Shown one piece after another: positions 1 through 7,485 of a stretch of 16,434 nt of DNA. The notes under the pieces are model-generated. The model saw only the letters and a program-made list of their open reading frames with translations, did not search any database and was not told where the DNA came from. Made by a program: the position numbers and the translations under genes. The stretch is from JAYZQT01 sp964412235 (GTDB taxonomy: Bacteria; Pseudomonadota; Alphaproteobacteria; MPNO01; UBA830): positions 1 through 16,434 of the forward strand of contig CAYPNT010000066.1 of assembly GCA_964412235.1 (NCBI GenBank), read 5' to 3'. Each line of letters starts with the position of its first letter. The first letter of the stretch is position 1.

Positions 1-689
1 TGCGGATCGGGTTCGCGGAACATCTCGACAAAGCCTCGAGCGATTGCGTAACCTACAAGAAATACACCTGCCAGGAGGCCCGTGCGTTTAAAGGAACTTT
101 TTTTGCGTGCAAACCAAAGGAGTAGGCTAAACAAAATTACTCCTTCCAACAAAGCTTCATAAAGTTGGCTAGGGTGTCGCGGCAACGGGCCACCACCCGG
201 AAATATCATTCCAAGAGGAGCTTCTGTGACACGACCATAAAGCTCACCATTTATAAAATTGGCCAGTCGTCCTAAGAATAACCCAATGGGCGCCGTGCAA
301 GCTACGATATCACTTATTGCGATCCAAGAGTAACCCCGTAACCGGGAAAACCACCAAGTAGCTACACAAACCCCGAGTAGGCCACCATGAAAAGACATGC
401 CACCTTGCCAGACCGCTAGAATTTCGATTGGGTTATGAAGGTAGTAGGCCAGTTTATAAAAGATTACATACCCTAATCGGCCACCCAAAACGATCCCAAG
501 GGTGGCCCAGATTATGAAATCATCAATGTGAGGTTTGCTTATTTCGATGAATGATCTTTTTGCGAGTAGGACCATATAACGCCAGGCCAGTATAATTCCC
601 GCAATGTATGAGAGCGCGTACCAGCGAATGGTTAAAGGACCTATTTCTATCAGGACGGGGTCGATTGTGGGATAAGATAACACTCCCAT
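1..689 (-). CDS. lgt: Prolipoprotein diacylglyceryl transferase, C-terminus cut by window edge
   Basis: Lgt moves diacylglycerol from phosphatidylglycerol to the lipobox cysteine of prolipoproteins in the inner membrane, the first step of lipoprotein maturation. I translated the minus strand by hand: 229 codons are open with no frameshift. Family hallmarks are present in order: WQGGMSFHGGLLG at 94-106 with the essential histidine H101, the signature GRLANFINGE at 140-149 with R141, RHPSQLYEALLEG at 171-183, and FREPD at 224-228. Hydrophobic stretches fit a multi-pass membrane protein. Family members are usually 260-290 residues, so some 30-60 C-terminal residues lie outside the window. The ATG is preceded by a perfect AAGGAGG at 694-700, which shares bases with the stop codon of hldD, so the two genes are probably co-transcribed and translationally coupled. 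Confidence 0.96.
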   Translation of the reverse strand, partial: MGVLSYPTIDPVLIEIGPLTIRWYALSYIAGIILAWRYMVLLAKRSFIEISKPHIDDFIIWATLGIVLGGRLGYVIFYKLAYYLHNPIEILAVWQGGMSFHGGLLGVCVATWWFSRLRGYSWIAISDIVACTAPIGLFLGRLANFINGELYGRVTEAPLGMIFPGGGPLPRHPSQLYEALLEGVILFSLLLWFARKKSSFKRTGLLAGVFLVGYAIARGFVEMFREPDP

Positions 690-698
690 CAATCCTCC

Positions 699-1685
699 TT
701 ACACATATGGATCGGCTGTCATTAAGTAATTATGCAAATATTTTTTTATACCTTCCTCAAGCTCTGTGGTTGGTGTCCGATACCCTAGCGCCCTTAACCG
801 AGAGATGTTTGCTTCTGTAAAATATTGATAGTGGTTTTGTATAATTCCGGGCATCTCGATAAACTCGATATTTCTGTCTAAATCCATGCTGTCGAAAACA
901 GCGTAAGCGAGCTCCTTAAAGGTACGAGCCTTTCCTGTTCCAACATTATAAATGCCTTTCCCGTGAAAGTTCTCTGAGAGCCATATAGCTACATTCACGC
1001 AATCTTCCACCCACACAAAATCACGTTTTTGTCCGCCGTCAGGGTATTCTGGGTGATTAGAACGGAATAGCAGCGCTTTTCCGGTGTTACTTATCTCTCT
1101 GTAATTTTTGAGTATTACGCTTAATTGTCCCTTTTTATGATATTCGTTGGGGCCGTATACGTTAAAAAATTTCAATCCCGCCCAATGTGGGGGTCGGGGC
1201 CCTTGTTCTTGCACTATTTGTGCTATTCGGCGGTCGACCACATGTTTTGACCATCCGTAGAGATTTAATGGGTGCAATTTAGCTAGACCATTTATTGAAT
1301 CGTCGTCGCTGAAACCACTACTACCGTCCCCATATGTTGCGGCCGACGATGCATAGATCAGTGTTGTTTGATTTTTACTGCACCAATTCCATAGCGTCAT
1401 AGTTAGTTGAATATTAGTGCTTACGATCTGGTCGGCATTATTTTCCGTGGTCGCCGAGATAGCGCCCATATGGAATATTGTTTCTACGTCCTTCGCATTG
1501 TCGTTCAGATAATCGAAAAGGACATTCGGGGTAATAATGTCAGAAAGTTCTCGTTTAGCGATGTTTTTCCACTTTTCGTCCACACCTAAATAGTCGCAGA
1601 CGACAATTTTCTGGTTTTTGTGCGCTTCCAGTTCCTTGACTAGGTTTGATCCGATAAAACCAGCGCCACCGGTGACAATAATCAT
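699..1685 (-). CDS. hldD: ADP-glyceromanno-heptose 6-epimerase
   Basis: Converts ADP-D-glycero-D-manno-heptose to the L-glycero form, the activated heptose used to build the inner core of LPS; cytoplasmic. The 328-residue protein is a short-chain dehydrogenase/epimerase of normal family length. GGAGFIG at 6-12 binds NADP, serines 113-114 in ASSAATYG and the Y143-xxx-K147 pair in YGWSK form the catalytic triad, and FFNVYGPNEYHKKGQLSV near 173-190 is typical of HldD rather than of GalE. The start is the ATG at 1683-1685. The stop TAA forms part of the lgt ribosome binding site, so hldD-lgt is a two-gene envelope operon. No other heptose gene is in view. A different sugar-nucleotide epimerase is possible but much less likely given the HldD-like central motif. 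Confidence 0.93.
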   Translation of the reverse strand: MIIVTGGAGFIGSNLVKELEAHKNQKIVVCDYLGVDEKWKNIAKRELSDIITPNVLFDYLNDNAKDVETIFHMGAISATTENNADQIVSTNIQLTMTLWNWCSKNQTTLIYASSAATYGDGSSGFSDDDSINGLAKLHPLNLYGWSKHVVDRRIAQIVQEQGPRPPHWAGLKFFNVYGPNEYHKKGQLSVILKNYREISNTGKALLFRSNHPEYPDGGQKRDFVWVEDCVNVAIWLSENFHGKGIYNVGTGKARTFKELAYAVFDSMDLDRNIEFIEMPGIIQNHYQYFTEANISRLRALGYRTPTTELEEGIKKYLHNYLMTADPYV

Positions 1686-1733
1686 AAAAGATGTCCAAAT
1701 TAGGTACGATAATTATGGTTATAGGTTGCTGCG

Positions 1734-1764
1734 TGCAAACCTGCAATTATTGGCTTGGTTTGCA
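1734..1764. promoter_or_regulatory. Inverted repeat between hldD and ubiK
   Basis: TGCAAACC at 1734-1741 and its exact reverse complement GGTTTGCA at 1757-1764 flank a 15-base spacer; half-site centres are 23 bp apart, about two helical turns. It sits in the middle of the 134-base intergenic region of the divergent hldD and ubiK genes. The spacer is long for a terminator and there is no T-run. A binding site for a dimeric regulator is the natural reading, but chance cannot be excluded for an 8-bp repeat. Confidence 0.4.
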
Positions 1765-1819
1765 TCGGTCTTAAACAAAGAGTTATATAAGGTATAAGTA
1801 TTATCGGAGTGCTCATAAC

Positions 1820-2134
1820 ATGGTTGGCCCTAATCGTTTTTTTGAAGATGCGGCGCGCGTGGCAGGTGGTGCTGTTGATAGTCTTGTGGGGCTCAGACGT
1901 GAGGCTGAAGTTATAGTGCGCCATCAAATGGATCGTATTCTCTCCAACATGGATTTAGTGACACGCGACGAGTTTGAAGCTGTTAAGGAAATGGTGACGA
2001 AGGCCCGGCATGAAAACGAAACTTTAGAAAGTCGGCTGATTGAGTTGGAGAAACAATTATCAACCACGCCAAAAAAACCAACCGCGCCCAAGTCTAAATC
2101 GTCCGGCAAAGGCCGTAGCGCAAAAAAGTCCTGA
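1820..2134 (+). CDS. ubiK: UbiK-type ubiquinone biosynthesis accessory factor (BMFP family)
   Basis: UbiK (YqiC) helps the late, oxygen-dependent steps of ubiquinone synthesis as an accessory of the soluble Ubi complex and can bind lipid; it acts in the cytoplasm near the membrane. The protein has 104 residues, a normal size. An amphipathic N-terminal helix (about 5-45) is followed by MDLVTRDEFEAVKEMVTKAR at about 45-64, the typical BMFP core, then a heptad-rich coiled coil to about 80 (ENETLESRLIELEKQL) and a disordered tail rich in Lys, Pro and Ser (about 84-104). GGAG at 1806-1809 precedes the ATG by ten bases. It is divergent from hldD. The downstream ybjN and proC genes are in the same direction but 194 bases away, so they may have their own promoter. 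Confidence 0.87.
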   Translation: MVGPNRFFEDAARVAGGAVDSLVGLRREAEVIVRHQMDRILSNMDLVTRDEFEAVKEMVTKARHENETLESRLIELEKQLSTTPKKPTAPKSKSSGKGRSAKKS

Positions 2135-2151
2135 CCCAAAAGAATACTTAT

Positions 2152-2175
2152 CCACTAGATATTTCAGCTAGGTGG
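2152..2175 (+). terminator. Possible weak terminator hairpin after ubiK
   Basis: CCACTAG pairs with CTAGGTGG (seven base pairs with one bulged G) around a nine-base loop, followed directly by TTGTTT. It lies 17 bases past the ubiK stop. The T-tract is interrupted and the stem is modest, so the call is tentative. A related smaller hairpin (CCAC/GTGG, also followed by TTGTT) recurs at 2253-2266, before ybjN. Confidence 0.3.
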
Positions 2176-2328
2176 TTGTTTGCAGCTAATTCTGCTTGCG
2201 ACTCGATTTTCGTTCTGGCACCCTAAATCTAGTAGGATGTATTTTCAAAACCCCACTATTTGGTGGTTGTTATAAGAAAAAGTCAGGAGTGGTTCGTTGC
2301 TGGTTGTACAGTGTAGAAAAGAGGCGCT

Positions 2329-2832
2329 ATGACGGCCTTACGCAATGAAGTAGAAAAAGCGTTTCCAAACCCTCTTGACGTAATTGAACAAATTGCAACC
2401 AGTCACGACTGGTTATTTGAACGTTCGAGCGATCGCGATATCGCGGTAGAGGTCAACGGCCATTGGTGCGACTATCGGATGTTTGTTTCATGGCACAATG
2501 ATGTTCATGCACTACTCTTTGCTTGCGCTTTCGATATGCGGGTGCCGGAACGAAAAGGTAAGAAGATCTATCCTTTATTGTCGTTAATTAATGAGCGTCT
2601 TTTAGTGGGTCATTTTGATCTTTGGCAAGATGATGGGTTGCCTGTATTCAGGCATGCTCTATTACTTCGGGGGGCAGCTAGCGTGAGTAGAGAACAGCTT
2701 GAAGATGTGGTTGATATAGCGTTTACCGAGAGCGAACGTTATTATCCGGCCTTCCAGTTTGTGATATGGGGTGGCAAGGAACCAGAAGCAGCTATGTCCG
2801 CTGCAATTTTAGAAACAGCGGGGGAGGCGTAG
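2329..2832 (+). CDS. YbjN domain-containing protein
   Basis: A 167-residue soluble protein of the YbjN family, whose fold resembles the small acidic chaperones of type III secretion; the exact biochemical role is not established and I infer none. Visible family features are the N-terminal helix with NPLDVIEQIA (14-23), the strand run AVEVNGHWCDYRMFVSWHND, an ALLFACAFDMRVP stretch, the helix KKIYPLLSLINERLLVGHFDLW and the C-terminal FTESERYYPAFQFVIWGGK. No signal peptide or membrane helix is visible. GAGG five bases upstream supports the ATG. The stop lies 32 bases before the proC start, so the two genes are probably co-transcribed; ybjN next to proC is an arrangement I associate with alphaproteobacteria. 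Confidence 0.85.
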   Translation: MTALRNEVEKAFPNPLDVIEQIATSHDWLFERSSDRDIAVEVNGHWCDYRMFVSWHNDVHALLFACAFDMRVPERKGKKIYPLLSLINERLLVGHFDLWQDDGLPVFRHALLLRGAASVSREQLEDVVDIAFTESERYYPAFQFVIWGGKEPEAAMSAAILETAGEA

Positions 2833-2864
2833 TCGCACGGTTAAATACTGCTTCAGGGGGTATA

Positions 2865-3686
2865 ATGACCTTATCCGATAATGTACTTCTAGTTGGTGGT
2901 GGCAAGATGGGTAGTGCAATGTTGCATGGTTGGTTGTCTAATGGGCTACCCTTAGAAAGAGTAAGGGTCATCGATCCGGATCCCCACGTCTCAAAAGCTA
3001 TTTATAAAGACGTAGTCGTGTCGGTTGCGCCAGATATTCAGAATTTAGATTCAGACTTTATTCCTGATGTGATTGTGTTAGCAGTTAAACCGCAGTCCAT
3101 GAGTACAATTGTACCCAACTACGCAAAAATGGCTCAAACGGGAGCCGTAACACTTTCGATCGCTGCCGGACGCACTGTGGCATTTTTGGAAAAATATTTG
3201 GGTGGTGATACCGCTATTGTGAGGACAATGCCAAACACGCCTGCGGCGATTGGTCGAGGTATCACCGCAGCGTATCCAAACAAATATGTGTCCAGTAATC
3301 AGAAGGAATCCTGTCATCGGCTTTTAGAAGCAATTGGTGAGGTGGTTTGGTTATTAGACGAAGATCAGATAGACTCGGTTACAGCAACGTCGGGTAGTGG
3401 GCCCGCGTATGTATTCTTACTAATAGAATGTCTCGCGGCTGCAGCGAAAAAACAGGGGCTGCCAGACGAGGTGGCTGCCAAACTAGCGTTGGTCACTGTT
3501 GCTGGCGCGGGCGAATTAGCTTTAAGGTCTGAAGAAGATCCTTCTGTTTTGCGCCAAAATGTTACCAGTCCGGGTGGCACTACTGCGGCCGCCCTAGAGG
3601 TCTTAATGAGTGACGAAGGTCTCGAAAAGTTGATGCTGCGGGCGGTCGAGGTGGCGACCATCCGGTCACGAGAGTTGGCCGGGTAG
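2865..3686 (+). CDS. proC: Pyrroline-5-carboxylate reductase
   Basis: Reduces 1-pyrroline-5-carboxylate to L-proline with NAD(P)H, the last step of proline synthesis, in the cytoplasm. I chose the ATG at 2865, with AGGGGG four bases upstream; the open frame extends to 2766, but the added 33 residues overlap ybjN and resemble nothing. This start gives 273 residues, the usual length. The dinucleotide-binding glycine motif GGGKMG is at 11-16, VLAVKPQ at 71-77, TMPNTPAAIGRGI at 121-133, and the substrate and dimerisation signature runs from SGSGPAYVF (176-184) to NVTSPGGTTAAALEVL (232-247). All expected residues are present and the gene looks intact. It converges on the sigma gene at 3775 with 88 bases between them and no convincing terminator. 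Confidence 0.96.
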   Translation: MTLSDNVLLVGGGKMGSAMLHGWLSNGLPLERVRVIDPDPHVSKAIYKDVVVSVAPDIQNLDSDFIPDVIVLAVKPQSMSTIVPNYAKMAQTGAVTLSIAAGRTVAFLEKYLGGDTAIVRTMPNTPAAIGRGITAAYPNKYVSSNQKESCHRLLEAIGEVVWLLDEDQIDSVTATSGSGPAYVFLLIECLAAAAKKQGLPDEVAAKLALVTVAGAGELALRSEEDPSVLRQNVTSPGGTTAAALEVLMSDEGLEKLMLRAVEVATIRSRELAG

Positions 3687-3774
3687 ACGTAAGCGGTCAC
3701 GTCGATTTTTGTTCGTAATGGTCTGAATTTGGTAAATGCGTGTTTACGTTAAACTGTGAGACTTTCGGGGTCGA

Positions 3775-4587
3775 CTATTTCGCCAGCTTAAAAATATGCC
3801 CTGTGGACCGGAGTTTGTGGAGTGCCCGTTGTTCCAGTTGACGTACGCGTTCTTTAGATAAGCCTAGTTCCTTTCCGATTTTGTTACGGCTAATCTGGGT
3901 GTTAGCTAGAAAACGGCGTCGCATGATATGTCGCTCACGCTTCGTCATATGCGGTATAGCTGAGCGGAGCCGTTTTAATAAAACGATTCTTTCACGTTTT
4001 GTTGTTAAGCATATTTCTGGGTTTGGTCTGTCATCAATTAGGTTTTTAATAATTGCGTCGTCGGACCCTCGCACCGTATCAATGGAATGATCTGGTCCTT
4101 GGATTCGAAGTAAGAAGGATCGAACATCTTCCATTTTAGTTCCTAGTCGATTAGCCACTGCGCGGACTGCTTTATCGCTTTGCTCGTTTAGTCTCCATAC
4201 CTCTGAGTTGAAAAACAAGGTTCGGTGTTGTGGCGTTGTGACCGGTCGAACAGCTGAAACGGAGCGCAAGACATAGTTTTGTATAGCCGCGCGAATCCAC
4301 CACACAGCATAGGTTGAAAGACGTACACCCTTGTCTGGATTGAATCTTTTTATTGCTTCCAGCAATCCAACAACACCCTCTTGGACAAGGTCTGACAACA
4401 GGAAATTCCCTCGTCTGTATCGTCGGGCAATCTTAATTATAAACCGAAGTTGGCTAAGCACTAAGCGTTCGCTGGTTCGGCTATCTCCAGATTGAAAATC
4501 TAGAATTAATTGGCGCTCCTCCGAGGCCGTCAGTCTAGGCACCCTTTTAAGTGCTTTTGCGAGGCTTGCTGGAAATGAGGGGCGCAT
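3775..4587 (-). CDS. Diverged sigma-32 (RpoH)-like RNA polymerase sigma factor
   Basis: A group 3/4-type sigma-70 family protein nearest to RpoH, directing RNA polymerase to a subset of promoters. From the ATG at 4585-4587 (GGAG five bases upstream) it has 270 residues. The open frame reaches a TTG at 4644, but that has no ribosome binding site. Region 2 is clear (SDLVQEGVVGLLEAIKRFNPDKG, RLSTYAVWWIRAAIQNYVLR, about 65-108) and region 4.2 has the helix-turn-helix IGKELGLSKERVRQLEQRALHKLR (237-260). The RpoH box, QKKLFFNLR in the canonical paralogue of this window, is here QHRTLFFNSEVWR (120-132), and region 2.4 reads VSAVRPVTT instead of WSLVKIGTT. Its regulon therefore probably differs from that of the heat-shock sigma at 13288-14169. 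It is divergent from a TetR gene, a possible regulator. Intact, no frameshift. Confidence 0.85.
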   Translation of the reverse strand: MRPSFPASLAKALKRVPRLTASEERQLILDFQSGDSRTSERLVLSQLRFIIKIARRYRRGNFLLSDLVQEGVVGLLEAIKRFNPDKGVRLSTYAVWWIRAAIQNYVLRSVSAVRPVTTPQHRTLFFNSEVWRLNEQSDKAVRAVANRLGTKMEDVRSFLLRIQGPDHSIDTVRGSDDAIIKNLIDDRPNPEICLTTKRERIVLLKRLRSAIPHMTKRERHIMRRRFLANTQISRNKIGKELGLSKERVRQLEQRALHKLRSTGHIFKLAK

Positions 4588-4648
4588 TCTGACTCCAACT
4601 GTGGTATCTGAAATCGTCGCACACGACAGAACTGGGATCAACAAGTTT

Positions 4649-4666
4649 TAATAAAACGCTTTATTA
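4649..4666. promoter_or_regulatory. Palindromic candidate operator between the sigma gene and the TetR gene
   Basis: TAATAAA (4649-4655) and its exact reverse complement TTTATTA (4660-4666) are separated by ACGC, an 18-bp interrupted palindrome. It lies in the short divergent interval between the sigma-32-like gene and the TetR-type gene. TetR proteins usually bind palindromes of 15-24 bp near their own promoter, so autoregulation and control of the sigma gene from this site is a reasonable inference. AT-richness makes a chance palindrome more likely than average. Confidence 0.45.
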
Positions 4667-4709
4667 GATCGAAACCCAAAATCGGAGGTAACAAACCTGA
4701 GGAAGAACA

Positions 4710-5321
4710 ATGGCAAAACGCACTACAAACAGACAGCCTGGGGCAGAACGAATCCTATCAGCGGCTTTGGTTCTTATTGCTGATAAACCGTGGCACAGCA
4801 TTTCAATGGAAATGATTGCGGAGTCGGCTGGTGCGACGTTGACGACAGTCTACAAATATTATCCTACTAAATTACACCTTGTGAGCGGTTTTATAGAAAG
4901 AATAAATAAACGACTTCTTCTTGAGCACGATTACAATGATAGAGATGAGCCTAAGCGAGACCGCCTAATCGATGTGCTAATGAGACGCCTTGAGCTTCTC
5001 CAGCCATACAAAAAAGCGGTGCACTCTATTATTGCAAGTACCGTTTTTGATCCATACTCAACCCTATGCTTAATACCCTCCTTCTCGAAGGCTATGGCAT
5101 GGTCTTTAGAAGCGGGAGGATTAAATTCTTCCGGGTTTGTTGGGCTGATAAGGGTTAAAGTGTTGTCCATAATTTATCTGTCGACTATGCGTGTTTGGCT
5201 AAAAGATGAAAGTGAAGACCTATCACTAACGTTGTCTTACCTCGACCGAAGTGTAAGGCGAGTTGAAACAATACTATTCACATTTGAAAAAATTGGAAAT
5301 TCTATAGGTCGTTCCTGCTAA
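4710..5321 (+). CDS. TetR-family protein with COQ9-like C-terminal signature
   Basis: A 203-residue protein with a TetR-type N-terminal DNA-binding domain: AERILSAALVLIADKPW (12-28), then the helix-turn-helix MEMIAESAGATLTTVYKYYPTKLHLV (33-58). The C-terminal half has DRLIDVLMRRLELLQPYKKAVHSI, KAMAWSLEAGGL and TMRVWLKDESEDLSLTLSYLDRSVRRVE. As I recall them, these match a family common in alphaproteobacteria; the last block also resembles the C-terminus of the TetR-fold ubiquinone protein COQ9 (W-L-D-S-x-D ... LDR pattern). It may be a true repressor or a lipid-binding relative. GAGGAAG at 4699-4705 supports the ATG. It lies 1.0 kb from proC, with a palindrome upstream, and is divergent from the sigma gene. 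Ligand unknown. Confidence 0.8.
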   Translation: MAKRTTNRQPGAERILSAALVLIADKPWHSISMEMIAESAGATLTTVYKYYPTKLHLVSGFIERINKRLLLEHDYNDRDEPKRDRLIDVLMRRLELLQPYKKAVHSIIASTVFDPYSTLCLIPSFSKAMAWSLEAGGLNSSGFVGLIRVKVLSIIYLSTMRVWLKDESEDLSLTLSYLDRSVRRVETILFTFEKIGNSIGRSC

Positions 5322-5454
5322 AACCCCAACCGAAGGTAAGGATAATAACCTAATCTTCTCGTTACTACTTTGAGAGGACTATAAAGATTTTTCCCCATCG
5401 CAAAAATTTTGCTCGCTCGGTTAAAGTGGAATATCCCATACCACTCCAATGTGT

Positions 5455-6783
5455 TCAAATGGGTAGATTAACACAGGCCCGAAGTCCGCCTAAATTTGAT
5501 TGTTCTAGCTTTACATCACCGCCAGCACCTCGCGCTAGATCACGGGCAATGGATAAACCGAGACCTGTTCCCCCTGTTTCCGAGTTACGCGACGCGTCTA
5601 ACCGGTAGAATGGTTTAAAAACTGCTTCACGTTCTGCTAGAGGTATACCTGGTCCATCATCGTCTACGCATATTTCTACTACTGAGTCCCGACGTCCAGC
5701 TGATACCTGTACGCAGTTTGCATATGCTAAAGCGTTAACAACTAAATTTGCAACACAACGTTTAACAGCATTTGGCCGCATAAATATTATTAGGTTGTCT
5801 TCGATGTTCAGTTTTACATTTCCGCCCGATGCCGTGGCACTACGCACCACCGACGATAATATGTGCCCAAGATTAGATTGAACAACATCCTCCGTTCCTT
5901 CGCCACCTGCAAACGCAAGAAACTCTTCCACCATTATTTCCATTTCTCTTAGGTTGTTTTCGAGTTCGCTTACTTCCGGCGTGTTCTCAAGTAGGGCAAG
6001 TTGGAGTTTCATTCTAGTTAGCGGTGTGCGCAAATCGTGAGATACACCCGCCAGCATTTCTGTTCGTTGGGTCATTGCATTGTTTATTCGAGAGCGCATC
6101 CGTTCAAATGCCGTCGCTGCCATCCTGATCTCTGTGGCCCCTTCCGGTTTGAAACCCGGCACATCCCGTCCTTTGCCAAAATTATCTACCGCGGCAGCGA
6201 GCCGTCGTATTGGGCGGACCTGGTTCTTCATGAACATAGTCGCTATCGCAAATAATAAAAAAGAAGTACCAACCATCCACATCACAAAAATGTAGGTCGT
6301 AGAGCTAAAAAGGCGTTCCCTTGGCACAACAATTTCCATAACGCCATCGGGCAATTGTACTTTCATTCGAACTAGACGTTCATGACTCCAAGTGTCAATT
6401 TGAAAGGGTCTACGGACTCTCTCTTGCATCGCGTTGGCTAGCCTTGTGTCTAATATGCCACTGCGTTCCTCCCGCGGTTTGTTGGGCAGTATTTCTGAAT
6501 CTTTGAAATTAAAAAGTATACGCAAATCGCGGGCAGAGCGTATCAGCCATGCACGATTTTCAGCCTGTTCTAACTTCTCCATTCCGTCAATTACTAGACC
6601 AATCTCTCCGGCTACAGAGTCTGCGAGGCGTCTGGTGATAAGATCCCAATGCCGGTCGTAGAAAATCCAAGTTGCGACTACTTGTAGGAGAATTAAAGGA
6701 GTAATTATGATAATAATTGACCTGCCTAAAAATGATTTAGGCAAATATCTTTTAATACTCACGCTAAAGTGGGGCGTTTTCAT
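5455..6783 (-). CDS. EnvZ-like sensor histidine kinase
   Basis: A 442-residue inner-membrane sensor that autophosphorylates on histidine and passes phosphate to the response regulator encoded just upstream. TM helix 1 is at about 22-42, a periplasmic sensor domain of about 120 residues follows, TM helix 2 is at about 164-185 and a HAMP linker at about 186-240. The H-box SHDLRTPLTR has H249, the N-box NLVVNALAYA has N350, G1 is DDDGPGI (374-380), the F-box is FKPFYRLD and G2 is GTGLGL (405-410). This order and the RTPLTR H-box are EnvZ-like. The gap from the regulator stop is 24 bases, with GAGAG next to the ATG, so the two are one operon with the regulator first. The signal sensed is unknown. 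The gene ends 133 bases from the convergent TetR-type gene. Confidence 0.92.
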   Translation of the reverse strand: MKTPHFSVSIKRYLPKSFLGRSIIIIITPLILLQVVATWIFYDRHWDLITRRLADSVAGEIGLVIDGMEKLEQAENRAWLIRSARDLRILFNFKDSEILPNKPREERSGILDTRLANAMQERVRRPFQIDTWSHERLVRMKVQLPDGVMEIVVPRERLFSSTTYIFVMWMVGTSFLLFAIATMFMKNQVRPIRRLAAAVDNFGKGRDVPGFKPEGATEIRMAATAFERMRSRINNAMTQRTEMLAGVSHDLRTPLTRMKLQLALLENTPEVSELENNLREMEIMVEEFLAFAGGEGTEDVVQSNLGHILSSVVRSATASGGNVKLNIEDNLIIFMRPNAVKRCVANLVVNALAYANCVQVSAGRRDSVVEICVDDDGPGIPLAEREAVFKPFYRLDASRNSETGGTGLGLSIARDLARGAGGDVKLEQSNLGGLRACVNLPI

Positions 6784-6807
6784 CTCTCTATTATTTTAGG
6801 TCATATA

Positions 6808-7485
6808 TTAGTCGGGGTGAAGGACGTAACCGTGTCCCCTAATAGTGTGCAGAAAACGTGGCTCCCGCGCATCCCTCTCAATTTTCCGTCGCAGTCGAGT
6901 GACCTGAACATCGACTGTTCGTTCACCTCCATCTATCCGGCATTGAGAAATTAATTCGTTCCGCGTCATCGGTATTCCAGGGTTTTGTGCTAATACAGAT
7001 AACAGATTGGCCTCTATTGTCGTTAAGTGTACACGGGTCGCACCTTTTTGCAGTTCTCGACGACTAATATCAAAACGATATTCACCAAGGCTCACTAAAC
7101 CTTTTGGAATAGCTCCGGTGCTGCGACCCAATATCGATTTTATCCTGAGAACTAACTCACGAGGTTCAAAAGGTTTGGTCATGTAATCGTCCGCGCCGCT
7201 TTCTAAACCATGCACGCGGTCTTTTGGTTCGCCCATAGCTGTAAGAAGAAGGATGGGAACATTTTTAGTCTTGCGCAGGGCAATTGTTAATTCCAAGCCA
7301 TCCTCACCCGGCATCATCACATCTAATACAAGTAAATCAAACTCTAACGCGACTAGCCGTCCGCGCGCTTCTTCTGCGTTGCTGGCTGTTGTAACACGGA
7401 ATTTGTTTTCAACAAGATATTGGCTCAGTAGATCGCGCAAGCGCGTGTCGTCATCGATGACGAGAATATGGGGTTGGTCAATCAT
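6808..7485 (-). CDS. OmpR/PhoB-family response regulator
   Basis: A 225-residue transcription factor of normal length. The receiver domain (about 5-120) has the acidic pocket DDD at 11-13, the phosphoacceptor D55 in LLVLDVMMPG, the switch threonine in LLLTAMG and K104 in TKPFEPREL. The C-terminal winged helix (about 130-223) contains RTVDVQVTRLRRKIE (189-203), the DNA-recognition region, and the wing HTIRGHGYVL. Phosphorylated by the adjacent kinase, it should bind direct-repeat sites and regulate transcription; targets cannot be read from this window. In alphaproteobacteria such OmpR-EnvZ-like pairs are widespread, often linked to envelope stress or porin control, but that is analogy. The ribosome binding site is weak (an A/T-rich stretch precedes the ATG), so the exact start is slightly uncertain. 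Confidence 0.93.
   Translation of the reverse strand: MIDQPHILVIDDDTRLRDLLSQYLVENKFRVTTASNAEEARGRLVALEFDLLVLDVMMPGEDGLELTIALRKTKNVPILLLTAMGEPKDRVHGLESGADDYMTKPFEPRELVLRIKSILGRSTGAIPKGLVSLGEYRFDISRRELQKGATRVHLTTIEANLLSVLAQNPGIPMTRNELISQCRIDGGERTVDVQVTRLRRKIERDAREPRFLHTIRGHGYVLHPD

Noticed and set aside
2766..2864. Upstream extension of proC by 33 codons
   Set aside because: The extension overlaps ybjN in another frame and precedes the normal GGGKMG N-terminus by too much; the ATG at 2865 gives the family length.
4588..4644. N-terminal extension of the sigma-like protein to a TTG start at 4644
   Set aside because: TTG lacks a ribosome binding site and the extra 19 residues do not resemble sigma region 1; the ATG at 4587 has GGAG at proper spacing.
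5322..5454. Possible bidirectional terminator between the convergent TetR-type and kinase genes (AGTGG/CCACT stem and GCAAAAATTTTGC)
   Set aside because: The first has an 11-base loop and no T-run; the second is self-complementary with too small a loop. Neither is convincing.
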